Source of the DNA: Erinaceus europaeus | Taxonomy: Eukaryota > Chordata > Mammalia > Eulipotyphla > Erinaceidae | Length of the DNA: 64,000 bases | Assembly: GCF_950295315.1 (NCBI RefSeq) | Contig: NC_080177.1 | Location: 78,213,096-78,277,095 of the forward strand | Direction: 5' to 3' | Shown here: positions 1 to 11,019 of the stretch, in pieces | Layout: each line of letters starts with the position of its first letter | Numbering within the stretch: the stretch's first letter is position 1 | Notes under the pieces: generated by a model | Databases searched by the model: none | The model's input: the letters and a program-made list of their open reading frames with translations, nothing else | Told to the model about the DNA's origin: nothing | Made by a program: the position numbers and the translations under genes

Positions 1-80
1 GCTACCACTCCGGGTATAAATTCTGATTTAAGTATGCCAAACTGGCAAGGTATGTCACGAAATTATGGACCCAGAATATG

Positions 81-197
81 TTTTTATTGTTGTTGGATAG
101 GACAGAGAGAAATCAAGAGAGGAGGGCAAGATTCTTAAGCTGGTCTTTGTGCTTTGTGCCATGTGTGCTTAACCTGCTGCGATACTGCCCAGCCTCC
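81..197 (-). repeat. SINE-I, internally deleted
   Basis: Reads as GGATAGGACAGAGAGAAAT, then jumps from the GA-rich body straight to the CTTAAGC part of the head. About 95 bp, including the B box, are missing. Confidence 0.8.
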
Positions 198-208
198 CAT
201 TCGCTCAC

Positions 209-957
209 TTTTTTTTTTAGTGTCAAAAACTAAATAATTAAAAAAAATATTTATAAAAAGCAAATACTGACAAAACCATAGGATAAGAGGGGTACAACTC
301 CACACAATTCCTACAGCCAGAACTCTGTACCCCATCCCCTCCCCTGATAGCTTTCCTATTCTTTAACTGTCTGGGAGTATGGACCCAGGGTCATTGTGGG
401 ATGCAGAAGGTGGAAGGTCTGGCTTCTGTAATTGTTTCCCCCACTGAACATGGGCGTTGACAGGTCGATCCATACTCCCAGCCTGTCTCTCCCTTTTCCT
501 AGTAGGGCAGGGTTCTGGGGAAGTGGGGCTCCAGGACACATTGGTGGGGTCATCTGCCCAGGGAAGTCCAGTTGGCATCATGGTAGCATCTGGAACCTGG
601 TGGCTGAAACAGAGTTAACATATAAAGCCATATACATTTTTGACTAATCATGAACCTAAAGACTGGAATATTGCATATAAAGATTTGGGGTCTATGTTTT
701 AGAAATAGCTAGTAGGTCTATTTCAGGTATATTCCAAAAGGTCTATAACTTTATTAGTTTTTGCCTGAGCCTGACATCTGATAGGCAGGTGGACCCAAGT
801 TATTGTCTGTCAAGATGATGTCATGGCTGGAAAAAGGACCTGAAAGCTGGATCAGGGAAGAGAGTAGCTCCCAAATATGGGAAAGGGGTATAAATATTAT
901 TAACTATAGACTCCCTCGATTTGATCTGGGGCCCATATTCAGCTTAGTCATTGGTTA
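209..957 (-). mobile_element. L1-B 3'-tail retroposon
   Basis: Starts with a T-run (the A tail read in reverse), then ACAAAACCATAGGATAAG and the rest of the L1-B unit, out to the segment containing GATCTGGGGCCCATATTC. One of the longer copies. Non-coding. Confidence 0.8.
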
Positions 958-1003
958 TCAATGGGGCTTGGTTCTTGCATAATGAATTCATCACTCTTGG
1001 TGG

Positions 1004-1005
1004 AT

Positions 1006-1052
<47 letters not shown>

Positions 1053-1205
1053 TTAAGAGGGAGCAGGGAGGCAGAGAGGGAGAAAGAGACACTGGAAGCA
1101 CTGTTTTGCTACTTGTGTGAAGCTTCTGCCCTGCAGGTGGGAACTAGGGGCTTGAACCTAGGTCTTTGTGCATGCATGTGTGCTACTGGGTGTACCACTT
1201 CCCGA
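1004..1205 (-). repeat. SINE-II with expanded GA tract
   Basis: A (GA)n run near 1013-1044 leads into the SINE-II body and head (CTGCAGGTGGGAACTAGGGG, then a B-box relative). Diverged. Confidence 0.75.
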
Positions 1206-1479
1206 GGTGCGCGTACCCTAGGCTAGAATTCCTGGGTGGAGAGATATGTGGTGATCCTTATGGAAGCTTGAACGTTGTGTCAGCCCTCTGGGCTCAACTT
1301 CTAGCCCTACCACTTAGCCCTGGGACTTCGCCTGGGGTTGACACGAGGGCTAAAGGAGGCAGGAGCCCACATGATGGTCCTCAGACAAGCACAAAACATT
1401 ACTGCTGGGAGGGATGGGAGGGTGTTCTGCAGAAAGTCAGTTGACTCAAGAATAGCTCTTGACTTTGTCACCTGCCTGG

Positions 1480-1720
1480 CTTTCTGTTTGTTTTGGGTAT
1501 CAGGGTCCTTGCACACATGTGGGTTCACCACTCCAGGCCACTCTTTCCTTCAGACATACATAGAGAGATAGAGAAACAGGGAGGGAGAGACATCACTCTG
1601 GAAGCACTGGAGTTTCCTCCCGTTGCCATGACGCCTCCTGTGTGATGCTGGGACTTGAACCTGAGTCAAGGGTGTGGCAAGGCAGACCCCCTCTCCGCCC
1701 AGTAATTTCTCTGCCCTCTC
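1480..1720 (-). repeat. Old tRNA-type SINE, diverged
   Basis: The order GAGAGATAGAGAAACAGGGA, then a GAAGCACTGG-like core, then GGGACTTGAACCTGAG, follows the order of an antisense tRNA-derived SINE, but similarity is weak. Confidence 0.35.
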
Positions 1721-3114
1721 CCCCAATCCCTGTCTTATCACTCCCCACGGGCTTTGTCTCTCTGGATGCAACATTGGGCATTGAACCCTTGGCCCCTCTC
1801 ACCACTGGTAAATGGTCATGTAGATAAACAAGGTCATCCAATGGGGTTGGTTTTGAAAAATAGGATCACTCTGTGTTTGCCTGGCTCAGCCCTAGAGGAC
1901 GACTTGGGAGTGGGCGTTTCAGGCTTTTGCTCAGCTTCCGTAGGGTGAGCAGGAGCTGGTGGATTTAGGGCAGGGTAAAGAAGTCTAGAAATGAGTCTGC
2001 TGCAGAGTCAAGTGGAAGCAGTGGGGCCTCAGAGTTGGCCCAGGAGAGCTTTGCCCTTGGGGAAGGTTCTATGGGCTACCCAGGGTTGTTCAGCAAGGCG
2101 GGGGGGGAGCTGTCCTTGCTGGCTGTGTGGCAGAAGTTGGAGTGTCATCTTACTAGGGGCTCATGTCCTATGCTATGCAGAAAGGCTCATGTTTCCCAGC
2201 CTCTGCAGGTGTCATGTGCAAAGAGAGCCTTCTTTGCTTCAGTTCATGAGAGAGTGGGTAGATTCTAGCAGGAAAGTAGAATTGGAAAATGGTTTTCCAA
2301 CAGCTTTCTGCACTCTCATTTGGGGACTGGAGGTGTCTGAAGAGCCTTAATACCTGCCCTACTCTAGAATTTGGACTTGGACCTCAGACTGTTCCAGAAA
2401 GTCGCACTGGATGCCTTGCTACAAGGGATGCCTTTATTGGTGGTTTTTGTTTGTTTGTTTGCTTTTTTTACTCACTGAGGGTATCAGTTGACTCCCAGGA
2501 AGTGAGAGCAGTGCAGAGAATGGCACATGCTGGAAGTCTAACGTGCAATGAGGGTGCCCACCCGTGCTGTGGCGAGGCCGGCAGATGGAGGCTAGGAATG
2601 TGAGTGAGGCCTTTGAAGGCCAGAGGTGGTGTCCTGGCCTCCCACTCAGAGCCTTAGTTGTCCTCCTGGACTTGATCTCTTAGGTGGCACAAAGATCTTC
2701 TGCCTGCCTAAACTGGCTCTGTAGGTACCCATGTGCCAAGGTTGGCACCTCTCCATTTTTGTTTACTCTCTGTCACCATTTCCCTGCTGAGCCTGCTTAC
2801 CCAGGAGCAGTCTTTGTCCTTCCTTGAGGAAGGCCAAGTAAGGAGTAGGGGACAGTAATGGGAACTGCCGATGATTCTTGGGCTTCTGTTCACAGAGGCC
2901 TCAAGCGGAACTGGGATGTTACCTGTGAGTAAGGTTCTACATGAAGCCACCAAGCTTTCCACCACTGAGTCACATCTGTAAGTCTGTGTCTCTGTGAGTA
3001 GTACTGTGACTAGACTTCATCATCTACAGGTCACTGTGAATCAACAGTTTTGAAAAGTAGTTCTTCTGAGCCTCATAATTATTATTTACATTGAATTTGA
3101 ATGTGTGTGTGTAT
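1721..3114. other. DPF3: Intron sequence without recognised repeat
   Basis: No element or coding exon recognised. Short open frames here show no known domain and are not supported. Confidence 0.6.
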
Positions 3115-3128
3115 AAAGTGTGCATCCA

Positions 3129-3437
3129 GACAACCTCACCAGTGTGTCCTAAACCCCACCTCCCCAGAGCCCTATCCCACTAGGGAAACGTAGAAACATT
3201 GGTGGATCCACCTGCCAACACCCATGTCCAGCAGAGAAGCAATTATAGAAGCCAGACCTTCCATCTTCTGCATCCCATGAAGATCTTTGGTCCATACTCC
3301 CAGAGGGATAAAGAATAGGGAAGCTTCCAATGGAGGGGATGGGGCACGGAACTCTGGTGGGGGGATTTGTGTGCAATTGTACCCCTCTTGTCCCACAATC
3401 TTGACGATCATTATTTAATCACTATTAAAAAAAAGAA
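3129..3437 (+). mobile_element. L1-B 3' tail
   Basis: Begins at CACCAGTGTGTCC and ends in an A-rich tail after CACTATT. Lies directly before an L1-A tail in the same direction. One pair of direct repeats (3115-3126 and 3664-3675) encloses both elements. Confidence 0.8.
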
Positions 3438-3461
3438 GTTGAGAAATAAGAAAATATAAAG

Positions 3462-3663
3462 CAGAGCTTGGACTGGGTGTGGTGTATTGCATCAAAGTCA
3501 AAGACTCTGGGGTGGGGGGAGGGTTCAGGTCTTGGAACAGGATGGCAGAGGAGGACCTAGTGGGGTCGTATTGTTACGTGGATACTTGAGAAATGTTACG
3601 CATGTACAAACTATTGTATTTTACTGTTGACTGTAAACCATTAATCCCCCCAATAAAGAAAAA
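3462..3663 (+). mobile_element. L1-A 3' tail
   Basis: Runs from GACTGGGTGTGGTGTATTGC to CCAATAAAGAAAAAA. Contains the complement of the ACATGTACAAACTA block shared by all L1-A copies. Ends in an AATAAA signal and an A tail. Confidence 0.8.
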
Positions 3664-3729
3664 AAAGTGTGCGTCTGTTAAGAGAGAGCACTTAAGTTAT
3701 GCCAATGTAATCCAGTTTGCACACCTTCA

Positions 3730-3876
3730 TTTTTTATTTGCTTATTTTAATGAGAGAGAGAGAGAGGAAACTCTGCTCAGCTCTGGCTTATGGTGGTGCT
3801 GGGATTGAACCTGGAACCTCTGATCCTCAGGTCTGAAAGTCTTCTGCAGAACCATTATGCTGTCTCCCCAGCCCTC
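3730..3876 (-). repeat. SINE-III
   Basis: T-rich start, a short GA tract, then TGCTGGGATTGAACCTGG (B box in reverse) and ACCATTATGCTGTCTCC (A-box side in reverse). Confidence 0.75.
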
Positions 3877-4349
3877 ACCTTCCTCTTTTATTTACCAGAC
3901 TAGGCGCATGGGCCTCTCACCCATGGAGCCGTCCTGGATGGAAGCCAGCTAGATCAGTGGTGAGCAATCCTGTTTATACAAGAGGGCAATTCAGGAAAAA
4001 CAGACGTATTTATAGGTCATCTTCCTCCCCAATCAAAACAGAGAGTTTTATCTCTTCTCCTGACTCGGAGGTGGGGGGAGGGCTAGCAAACAGGCCAGTT
4101 CTATAGTCTGTTTCCATGAGCAGAACAGCATCAGTGAGAAAATGGACACTGTTTTTTGGTCACTGAAAGTTTGGGACTCAGGTGTTTGGAGATAAGTTTG
4201 AAACATTTTTCTCCTGAAATCATACCTGGATGCCTATGACATTCGACTAGCCATGGGGCCTATGGACTAGCGTCTTCTTAATCTAGGTACTATTCTCACT
4301 TGACGTAGTGCTCAGCACATGCTGGGAGCTTCATTGCTACTAGGAAGCA
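3877..4349. other. DPF3: Intron sequence without recognised repeat
   Basis: Nothing recognised on either strand. Confidence 0.6.
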
Positions 4350-4531
4350 GTCTAGTATAATAGTTAGGAACACAGACCTGAGAGAGAGAGCCAGCAACCA
4401 GCCGGCCCTGCTGCTTATTGGCTGTGTGGACCTGGTCACGTCACTTAACCCCTTTGGGTCTCAGGGCCAGTCTAGAAGGTTGAGACTGAGTGAATTAAGT
4501 ATCTGAGCACTTAAAGCAATGCTGAGCACAC
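4350..4531 (+). repeat. MIR (mammal-wide SINE)
   Basis: The order AGTTAGGAACACAGACCTG, GGCTGTGTGGACCTGG, CACTTAACCCCTTTGGG, GCACTTAAAGCAATGCTG is that of MIR, including the CORE region. An ancient insertion, which supports a mammalian host. Confidence 0.8.
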
Positions 4532-4563
4532 ACCACCCCTGCTTTTAGCTTGACCTGTTATTT

Positions 4564-4925
4564 ATATTTATTTATTTATTTTTTTCCTCCAGGGTTATTG
4601 CTGGGCTCCGTGCCTGCACCATGAATCCACCGCTCCTGGAGGCCATTCCCCCCCCCCCCTTTGTTGCCCTTGTTGTTGTAGCCTTGTTGTGGTTATTATT
4701 ATTGCCATTGTTGATGTCGTTCGTTGTTGGATAGGACAGAGAGAAATGGAGAGAGGAGGGGAAGACAGAGAGGGGGAGAGAAAGATAGACACCTGCAGAC
4801 CTGCTTCACCGCCTGTGAAGCGACTCCCCTGCAGGTGGGGAGCCGGGGTTCGAACTGGGATCCTTATGCCGGTCCTTGTGCTTTGTGCCACGTGCGCTTA
4901 ACCCACTGCGCCACCGCCCGACCCC
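4564..4925 (-). repeat. SINE-IL with 15-bp target duplication
   Basis: Complete long-form element. Flanked by the identical repeats CTTGACCTGTTATTT at 4549-4563 and 4926-4940. In the gene's direction it offers a T-rich CCTCCAG acceptor-like site at 4592 and a GCAG|GTGGGG donor-like site at 4834. Confidence 0.92.
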
Positions 4926-5045
4926 CTTGACCTGTTATTTTTATTGAAAGATTAAGGGGGAAAAAAAGAGAGAATAAGAGAAAAAATTACTAAACTGAAT
5001 GGAACTCAAGTTTGCCTGTGGTGTTGAAGTCTTCACTAATTTGTT

Positions 5046-5153
5046 ATTTATTTATTATTTATTTACACCAGAGCACTGCTCAGTTCTGGCTGATGGTGGT
5101 GCATATGGTTCTAGATTGAACCTGGGACCTTGGGGCCTCAGGCATGACCGTCT
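5046..5153 (-). repeat. SINE-III, left part (split element)
   Basis: Carries GATTGAACCTGGGACC and GGCCTCAGGCATGACCGTCT, then breaks into a pyrimidine tract. The missing head reappears at 5543-5579. Confidence 0.75.
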
Positions 5154-5345
5154 CCTTCTCTTCCTCCTCCTTCTCCCTCTCCCTCTCCTTCTCTTCCTCC
5201 TCCTCCTTCTCCTCCCTCTCCTTCTCCTCCTCCTTCTTCTCCCTCTCCCTCCCCTTCCTCCTCCTCCCCCTCTCCTCCCCTCCTCCTCCTTCTACTACTT
5301 CTTCTTCTTCTTTTTTTTCTTCTTCTTCTTCATCTTCATCTTCAT
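5151..5345 (+). repeat. Pyrimidine tract (CTT/CCT)n
   Basis: About 190 bp almost entirely C and T on the + strand, in runs of CTCCTCCTTC and CTTCTTCTT. Probably expanded next to the tail of the inserted L1-A. Confidence 0.9.
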
Positions 5346-5541
5346 CTTTATTGGGGGATTAATGGTTTACATTCAACAGTAAATACAGTAGTTTGTACAT
5401 GCATAACATTTCCCAGTTTTCCACATAACAATACAACCCCCATTAGGTCCTCTGTCATCATGTTCCAGGACCTGAACCCCCCGCCCCCTCCACCCCCAGA
5501 GTCTTTAATTTGGTGCAATACACCAACTCTAGTCATAACAG
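5346..5541 (-). mobile_element. L1-A 3' tail inside a SINE-III
   Basis: Reads CTTTATTGGGGGATTAATGG through GTTCCAGGACCTGAACCC to GCAATACACCAACTC, the full short L1-A tail. It splits the surrounding SINE-III. Confidence 0.8.
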
Positions 5542-5542
5542 C

Positions 5543-5579
5543 CTTCTTTGCAGAACCATTATGCTCTGGCCCCAGCCCA
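5543..5579 (-). repeat. SINE-III, right part (split element)
   Basis: TTCTTTGCAGAACCATTATG continues exactly where the element at 5046-5153 broke off. Confidence 0.7.
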
Positions 5580-6073
5580 GTGAGTGTTGAAGCCTTAGAC
5601 AGAATCTCTTTCCTTCTCTGGCTTCCACTTTGTTACCCTGGATCAGATTTCCCTCTAGTTTCTGTGAAAACAGATTTGCATTCTGTATAAAATCAGAAAT
5701 TATGCTTCTGCTCGTATCCCTCCCCATTCTAAATACTTAAAAAAATTTTTTTTTTATGGGGAAGAAGAGCCAGACACAAGCACTGTACATGTTTGTGAAG
5801 TAAACCCGGCTTTGCTTGTCATGGATAGTGCATGGGCTCAGTCACCCAGGTGGAGGCTGCACTTGGAGATCTTGTGCAGTCATTCTTTGCCAGTTTCCCT
5901 GTCTCCCCTTTGTCTGTTCTCACCGGATGCTCTCCCTCCATGCCCAGCTCACCAGTCTTTGTATTGACAGGTGAGCTTCTGGAAATGATATACGCCAGGT
6001 AAAATCTGTCTCCAAGACCCTCGTCTGATTACTTTATTCAGAATCACCTGTTTTTCTGTCTCTTGAGTAATTT
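5580..6073. other. DPF3: Intron sequence without recognised repeat
   Basis: Nothing recognised on either strand. Confidence 0.55.
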
Positions 6074-6086
6074 AAAAAGTTTTAAA

Positions 6087-6330
6087 GGGAGTCAGGTGGT
6101 AGCGCAGTGGGTTAAGCGCAGGTGGCACAAAGCGCAAGGACCCGCATAAGGATCCCGGTTCGAGCCCCCGGCTCCCCACCTGCAGGGGGGTCGCTTCACA
6201 GGCGGTGAAGCAGGTCTGCAGGTGTCTCTCTTTCTCTCCCCCTCTCTGTCTTCCCCTCCTCTCTATATATCTCTGTGTCCTATCTAACACTGACATCAGC
6301 AACAATAAAAATAAATTAAAAAAATAAAAA
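6087..6330 (+). repeat. SINE-I, sense to the gene
   Basis: A box TAGCGCAGTGGG and B box GGTTCGAGCCC are both intact. Flanked by AAAAAGTTTTAAA-type repeats (6074-6086 and 6326-6339). Confidence 0.92.
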
Positions 6331-6410
6331 AGTTTTAAAAACAAAAGTAGCACACACACACGACTAGACATATATATGTTCACTAGGTACTTTTTTATTA
6401 AAAACTTCTT

Positions 6411-6614
6411 TGATGTTATCTTTATTTATTTATTGGATAGACACAGCCATAAATTGAGGGGGAGGGGGAGGTCGAGAGGGAGACAGAGAGACACCTGCAA
6501 CAATGTTTCACCACTCGCAAAGCTTTCCCCTTGCAGTTGGGGGACTGGGGACTTGAAACCAGGTCCTCGCACACTGTAATGTGTGCACTCAACCAGGCTT
6601 GCCACCACCCCTTC
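6411..6614 (-). repeat. SINE-II
   Basis: TTTATTTATTTATTGGATAG start, GA-rich body, and an antisense head ending CAGGCTTGCCACCACCCC. Confidence 0.88.
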
Positions 6615-6877
6615 CCTGCAAGGCACATTTTTACAGGCCACGCTTTCTTATGTCCTTGACACTCACCCAGGCTAAGAAATGACAGGCCAGAAGCCCATGG
6701 TAGTTTCTCTGAGCTCCAGCCTGAGAAGCGTGTTGGCACAATGTCCTCTGGAACTCTGATCACAGATACTCTTGTGGGACAGCCAGTTACACTGTTACGG
6801 TTACAGACAGGCTGTGCGTGGTGGGTTTCCCCTGGCCCCTCTCCAGAGAAGCGCTGCTGACCCTCTGCTTGATTTTC

Positions 6878-7175
6878 TTTCTTTTTTTAAATTTTTATTT
6901 ATTTTCCCTTTTGTTGCCCTTGTTGTCTTTTTATTGTTGTTATAGTTATTGTTGTTGTTATTGATGTCATCGTTGTTGGATAGGACAGAGAGAAATGGAG
7001 AGAGGAGGGGAAGACAGAGAGGGGGAGAGAAATACAGACACCTGTAGACCTGCTTCACCACTTGTAAAGCGACTCCCCTGCAGGTGGGTAGCCGGGGGCT
7101 TGAACCCGGATCCTTATGCCGGTCCTTGCGCTTCGTGCCACGTGCGCTTAACCCGCTGCGCTACCACCTGCCTCC
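6878..7175 (-). repeat. SINE-I with 17-bp target duplication
   Basis: Complete element. The perfect direct repeats CCCTCTGCTTGATTTTC lie at 6861-6877 and 7176-7192, which indicates a relatively young insertion. Confidence 0.94.
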
Positions 7176-7411
7176 CCCTCTGCTTGATTTTCATGAGGAA
7201 AAGTGATTCCACACTCAGGTCTGAGCTGAGTTTTAAAGCAGAACATGACGTGGGTCTTGGTGATGTCCTTCTCTAGCTGCTCCTCAGGTGAATAACCGAC
7301 CAGGCACTTCTGCTCAGACGTGGCGTCTGCTTCTGTGGTAAGGAGGATCTTGGAAGACTTTCTGGAGCTGCTACTTGATACAGAAGCTTTAGGGTCTTGC
7401 CTCTTTAAAAC

Positions 7412-7630
7412 ATCTTTTTATTTTTGTATTATCTTTATTTATTTATTGGATCGAGACAGCCAGAAATCAAGAGGGAAGAGTGTGATAGAGAGGGAGAAAG
7501 AGGAACATCTGTGATGCTGCTTCACCACTCACAAAGCTTTCCCCATGTAAGTGGGGGCCGGGGGCTTGAACCCAGATCCTTGTGCATTGTAACATGCATG
7601 CTTAACCAGGTGCACCACCACCCAGTCCCC
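7412..7630 (-). repeat. SINE-II
   Basis: TTATTTATTGGATCGAGACA start, CTGCTTCACCACTCACAAAG core, head ending GTGCACCACCACCCAGTCCC. Confidence 0.88.
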
Positions 7631-7671
7631 ATTTTGTTTTTTTTTTTAGATAGAAAAGTACTAAGCACAGG

Positions 7672-7880
7672 ATGATGGTGGTAGCATACTTGGTTGAATG
7701 CACACATTAAAGTGCACAAGGACCCAGGTTCAAGCCCTGCATCCCCACCAGGGAGTGGAGAGACCTGTGGGTGTGAGTTTCACAAGTGGTATAGCAGTGC
7801 TGCAGGGGTCTCTCTCCCCACCTACCCCCCAGACCTCTGTATGTAAGTTCAAGACAAACAAACAAACAAACAGAAAATAC
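7672..7880 (+). repeat. SINE-II-like, diverged
   Basis: TGGTAGCATACTTGGTTGAA, then CACAAGGACCCAGGTTCAAG (B box), with an (AAAC)n tail. Confidence 0.75.
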
Positions 7881-7974
7881 TAATCACCACACTCCTTCTT
7901 GCCCCCAGCAGTCTTGGACTTTTCTGCTGATGAAATTATTATTATGTATGTGTCATGTATTATGTATGCATTGT

Positions 7975-8331
7975 CACTAGGTTCATCCCTGGGGCTCAGT
8001 GCCTGCATGACTCTAGCACTCCTGATAGCCTTTTTTTTTTTAAAAAAAAAATTTAATTTATTTTCCCTTTTGTTGCCCTTGTTGTTTTTTTCATTGTTGT
8101 TGTAGTTATTATTGTTGTTATTGATGTCGTCATTGTTGGATAGGACAGAGAGAAATGGAGAGAGGAGGGGAAGACAGAGACGGGGAGAGAAAGACAGACA
8201 CCTGCAGACCTGCTTCACCGCCTGTGAAGCGACTCCCCTGCAGGTGGGGAGCCGGGGGCTTGAACCGGGATCCTTACACCAGTTCTTGCGCATTCTGCCA
8301 CCTGTGCTTAACCCGCACTACCGCCCACCAA
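7975..8331 (-). repeat. SINE-IL
   Basis: The long-form extension (CCTGGGGCTCAGTGCCTGCA) precedes TTTTGTTGCCCTTGTTG and a full SINE-I body and head. Confidence 0.88.
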
Positions 8332-8349
8332 CCATTTATTTATTTATTG

Positions 8350-8490
8350 TTTAAATTATTATTTTTTTTTGTTGACACCAGGGCTTTGCTACTCCAGGCT
8401 GATTTTTTTTTTTTTAGAGAGAGGCAGAGAGACAGACACACAGAGATACCAGTATTGAACCTCCCCTTCCCCCCAGTGTGGTGACGGCTG
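8350..8490 (-). repeat. Old SINE fragment
   Basis: GACACCAGGGCTTTGCTACT, a T/GA-rich body and CCAGTATTGAACCTCC resemble a degraded antisense SINE-III. Confidence 0.4.
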
Positions 8491-8667
8491 GTCATGGCAG
8501 TGCAGACTCCCTTCCAGGTGAGCTGACTTGGTGGTCCTAGAAGATAGCTAGAACTTATGGAAAGTTTCCATGAAAATCAAACGTCAGTGAGATTCCGTAT
8601 TTCCCCATTGCCCCACCCCATCCTTCCTTCCTTTTTTTTTTTAAATGTAACTTTTCTTTCTTCTTAA

Positions 8668-8889
8668 TTTTTTTTATTATCTTTATTTGCTTATTGGTTA
8701 GAGACAGCCAGAAATTGAGAGGATGGGGAAGATAGAGAGGGAGAGAGACAGAGAGACACCTGCAGCGTTGCTTCACCACTCGTGAAGCTTTCCCAGTGCA
8801 GGGCCCTCCAAGGTAGGGGCCGGGGGCTCAACTCAGGTCCCTGTGCACTGTAACGTGTGCACTCAACCAGGCGCACCACCACCCGGCCT
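8668..8889 (-). repeat. SINE-II
   Basis: TTTTTTATTATCTTTATTTG start and a head ending GGCGCACCACCACCCGGCC, including a B box in reverse. Confidence 0.9.
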
Positions 8890-9293
8890 CTCCATCATTC
8901 CTTTCATTCCCTAGATTACAGTTGTCCCTCTTTGGCATCCGGCAAAGCCACCATGTCCTAGTTTGTAGTTGTGAATGACCCTTGTGCAAGGTGGCCCAGA
9001 ACTGCTGAGCTAGGAGGCCTCCCTGCCCAGCTCCAGATGCCATCTCCACAGGGCCCTGAGCGCTACAGAAAGCTCCTTGGAATCAGTGACTTCTCACTTG
9101 TCCGCTCTTTCCTGACCCCCAAATGACAAGCTAGAAGCAGCATCCCGGTCAGCAACGCAAATGTCCTACTTCACATACTGGCCTCCTAACAGTCACTCAC
9201 AAAAGCACTCACACATATGTAGCACAAGGCAGCTATGATTGTTTTACAGAATCGAAAATTAAGACCTGCAGAGTTGACCCAACACAGCCAGAC
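8890..9293. other. DPF3: Intron sequence; possible MIR at the gap edge
   Basis: Mostly unrecognised. 9225-9293 (TTTTACAGAATCGAAAATTA, then a TTGACCCAACACAGCCAG-like part) resembles antisense MIR and is cut by the gap. Confidence 0.45.
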
Positions 9294-9493
9294 NNNNNNN
9301 NNNNNNNNNNNNNNNNNNNNNNNNNNNNNNNNNNNNNNNNNNNNNNNNNNNNNNNNNNNNNNNNNNNNNNNNNNNNNNNNNNNNNNNNNNNNNNNNNNNN
9401 NNNNNNNNNNNNNNNNNNNNNNNNNNNNNNNNNNNNNNNNNNNNNNNNNNNNNNNNNNNNNNNNNNNNNNNNNNNNNNNNNNNNNNNNNNNNN
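9294..9493. other. Assembly gap (200 N)
   Basis: Exactly 200 unknown bases. The round length suggests a placeholder, so the true size is unknown. Confidence 0.99.
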
Positions 9494-10599
9494 AAGCCAC
9501 CTGAGGCCCCTCTAAAATGACTTACTTTCTTAGTTGATGAAATGTCTGTGGTGGGTGTGCATTTCTCTGCAGGTATGTTTCCCTCTGCATAGAGCTGTCT
9601 CCCCCACACACACCGGGCTCTTAATGTCGGTTGCATTCTACACATTCTTCTGTCTCCAGGGGAGAGATTTATTTTTGTCCTATTTGGGTGTAATTTGGAA
9701 GGCAGACTTGGAAATCCGAAGAGCTATGGGTTTTCTCCCCCCCCCCCACCTGCCAGAACACGGTCCTTTTCTGCCTCCCACCCCCCACAAGCTCCTGATA
9801 TTTACAGGGAGGAATCACATTGTTTGCTTCCCGCCTTCAGTCTCCTGTCCTTGGCAGCCCCTTGACTTCCACCCCACTTGTGCATGTCATCAGAACACCT
9901 AATGGCAGCTCAGAAATCATGGCCGGGTTCAATGTAAATTCCATCTTGCTTAGGCAGCTTTGCATAATAAGCCCCTGCAAAGTCTTTACCGTAGTAGGTG
10001 CCTGAAGAGGGATTTATTGGGCCAAGTGGTCCTGAACAGCTGCCTGAGAGACTTTTAAGTCCTGATGATAGTTTTTACCTTCAAGGTAGGCCTCCTGGGG
10101 TGTGAGGAAGGTGAGAGCCACTGGCAGACTGGTCACTCCATGGATGTTAAGAGACATTCACTTTAACTTGGTCTCTTGGGCGTTTTGTTAGGGATGCGGA
10201 CTTCTGTGGGACTAGTCTGCTTCAGCTTTGTGCTATCAACTTAACCCAAGCCAGCTGCCTGAACAATGACTTCCCTCAGGAGCGGAACTGGCTGAGTTAC
10301 AGTCCGTGGACTGGGCTCTTCACCCTGCTGCTGAGCCCTGGTGGCAGGTCACAAGGCTCTCCTGCTCATGTCTTCCTTAGCAGGATGGGGATTCTCCTGA
10401 GAGCAGTGGGTCTCCTATCACTGAGAACCAGTGGGGGACCTAATAAAAATACAGATTTCTGGGCCACAAACAGACGTCCAGAGTCGGGATTTCACCCCAA
10501 CATGCAAGCACCTATTCTGACTGAAACTAAAGTTGTTTTTGTGAATTTCTTAAAGAGTTCAGAGACACAGAATTTTAATTCTGTATTATTAGTATAAAC
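9494..10599. promoter_or_regulatory. DPF3: Repeat-free intron block, candidate conserved element
   Basis: About 1.1 kb with no SINE or L1. The part at 9900-10010 (GGCAGCTCAGAAATCATGG, then AGCTTTGCATAATAAGCC) is low-CpG, non-repetitive and motif-rich, including an octamer-like TTTGCATAA. Regulatory function is inference; no conservation was computed. Confidence 0.3.
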
Positions 10600-10879
10600 A
10601 TTTTTATTATACTTATTTATTTTCCCTTTTGTTGCCCTTGTTTTTTTATTGTTGTTGTAGTTATTATTGTTATTGTTGATGTCATCATTGCTAGATAGGA
10701 CAGAGAGAAATGGAGAGAGGAGGGGAAGACAGAGAGGGGGAGAGAAAGATAGACACCTGCAGACCTGCTTCACCACCTGTGAAGTGACTCCCCTGCAGGT
10801 GGGGAGCCGGGGGCTCGAACTGGGATCCTTAAGCGGTCCTTGCGTGGTGCGCTTAACCTGCTGCGCTACCACGACTCCC
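10600..10879 (-). repeat. SINE-I inside a SINE-III
   Basis: Complete antisense element directly followed by SINE-III. AATTCTGTAT at 10577-10586 and 11010-11019 encloses both, so SINE-I probably landed in the SINE-III tail. Confidence 0.9.
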
Positions 10880-11007
10880 TGTTTTTACTTTTATACCAGA
10901 GTAGTGCTCAGCCCTGAGTTATGGTGGTACTGGGGATAGAAACTGGGGACCTCAGAGCCTCAGGCATGAGAGTCTCTTGCAGAACCATTGTGCTATCTCG
11001 CCAGCCC
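10880..11007 (-). repeat. SINE-III
   Basis: Contains GAGTAGTGCTCAGCCCTGAG, CCTCAGGCATGAGAGTCTC and CCATTGTGCTATCTCGCC. Shares target repeats with the adjoining SINE-I. Confidence 0.78.
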
Positions 11008-11019
11008 TATAATTCTGTA

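Noticed and set aside
209..957. L1-B as a retroviral LTR
   Set aside because: Copies end in variable A-rich tails, are 5'-truncated and sometimes inverted, and lack TG...CA ends. This is non-LTR behaviour.
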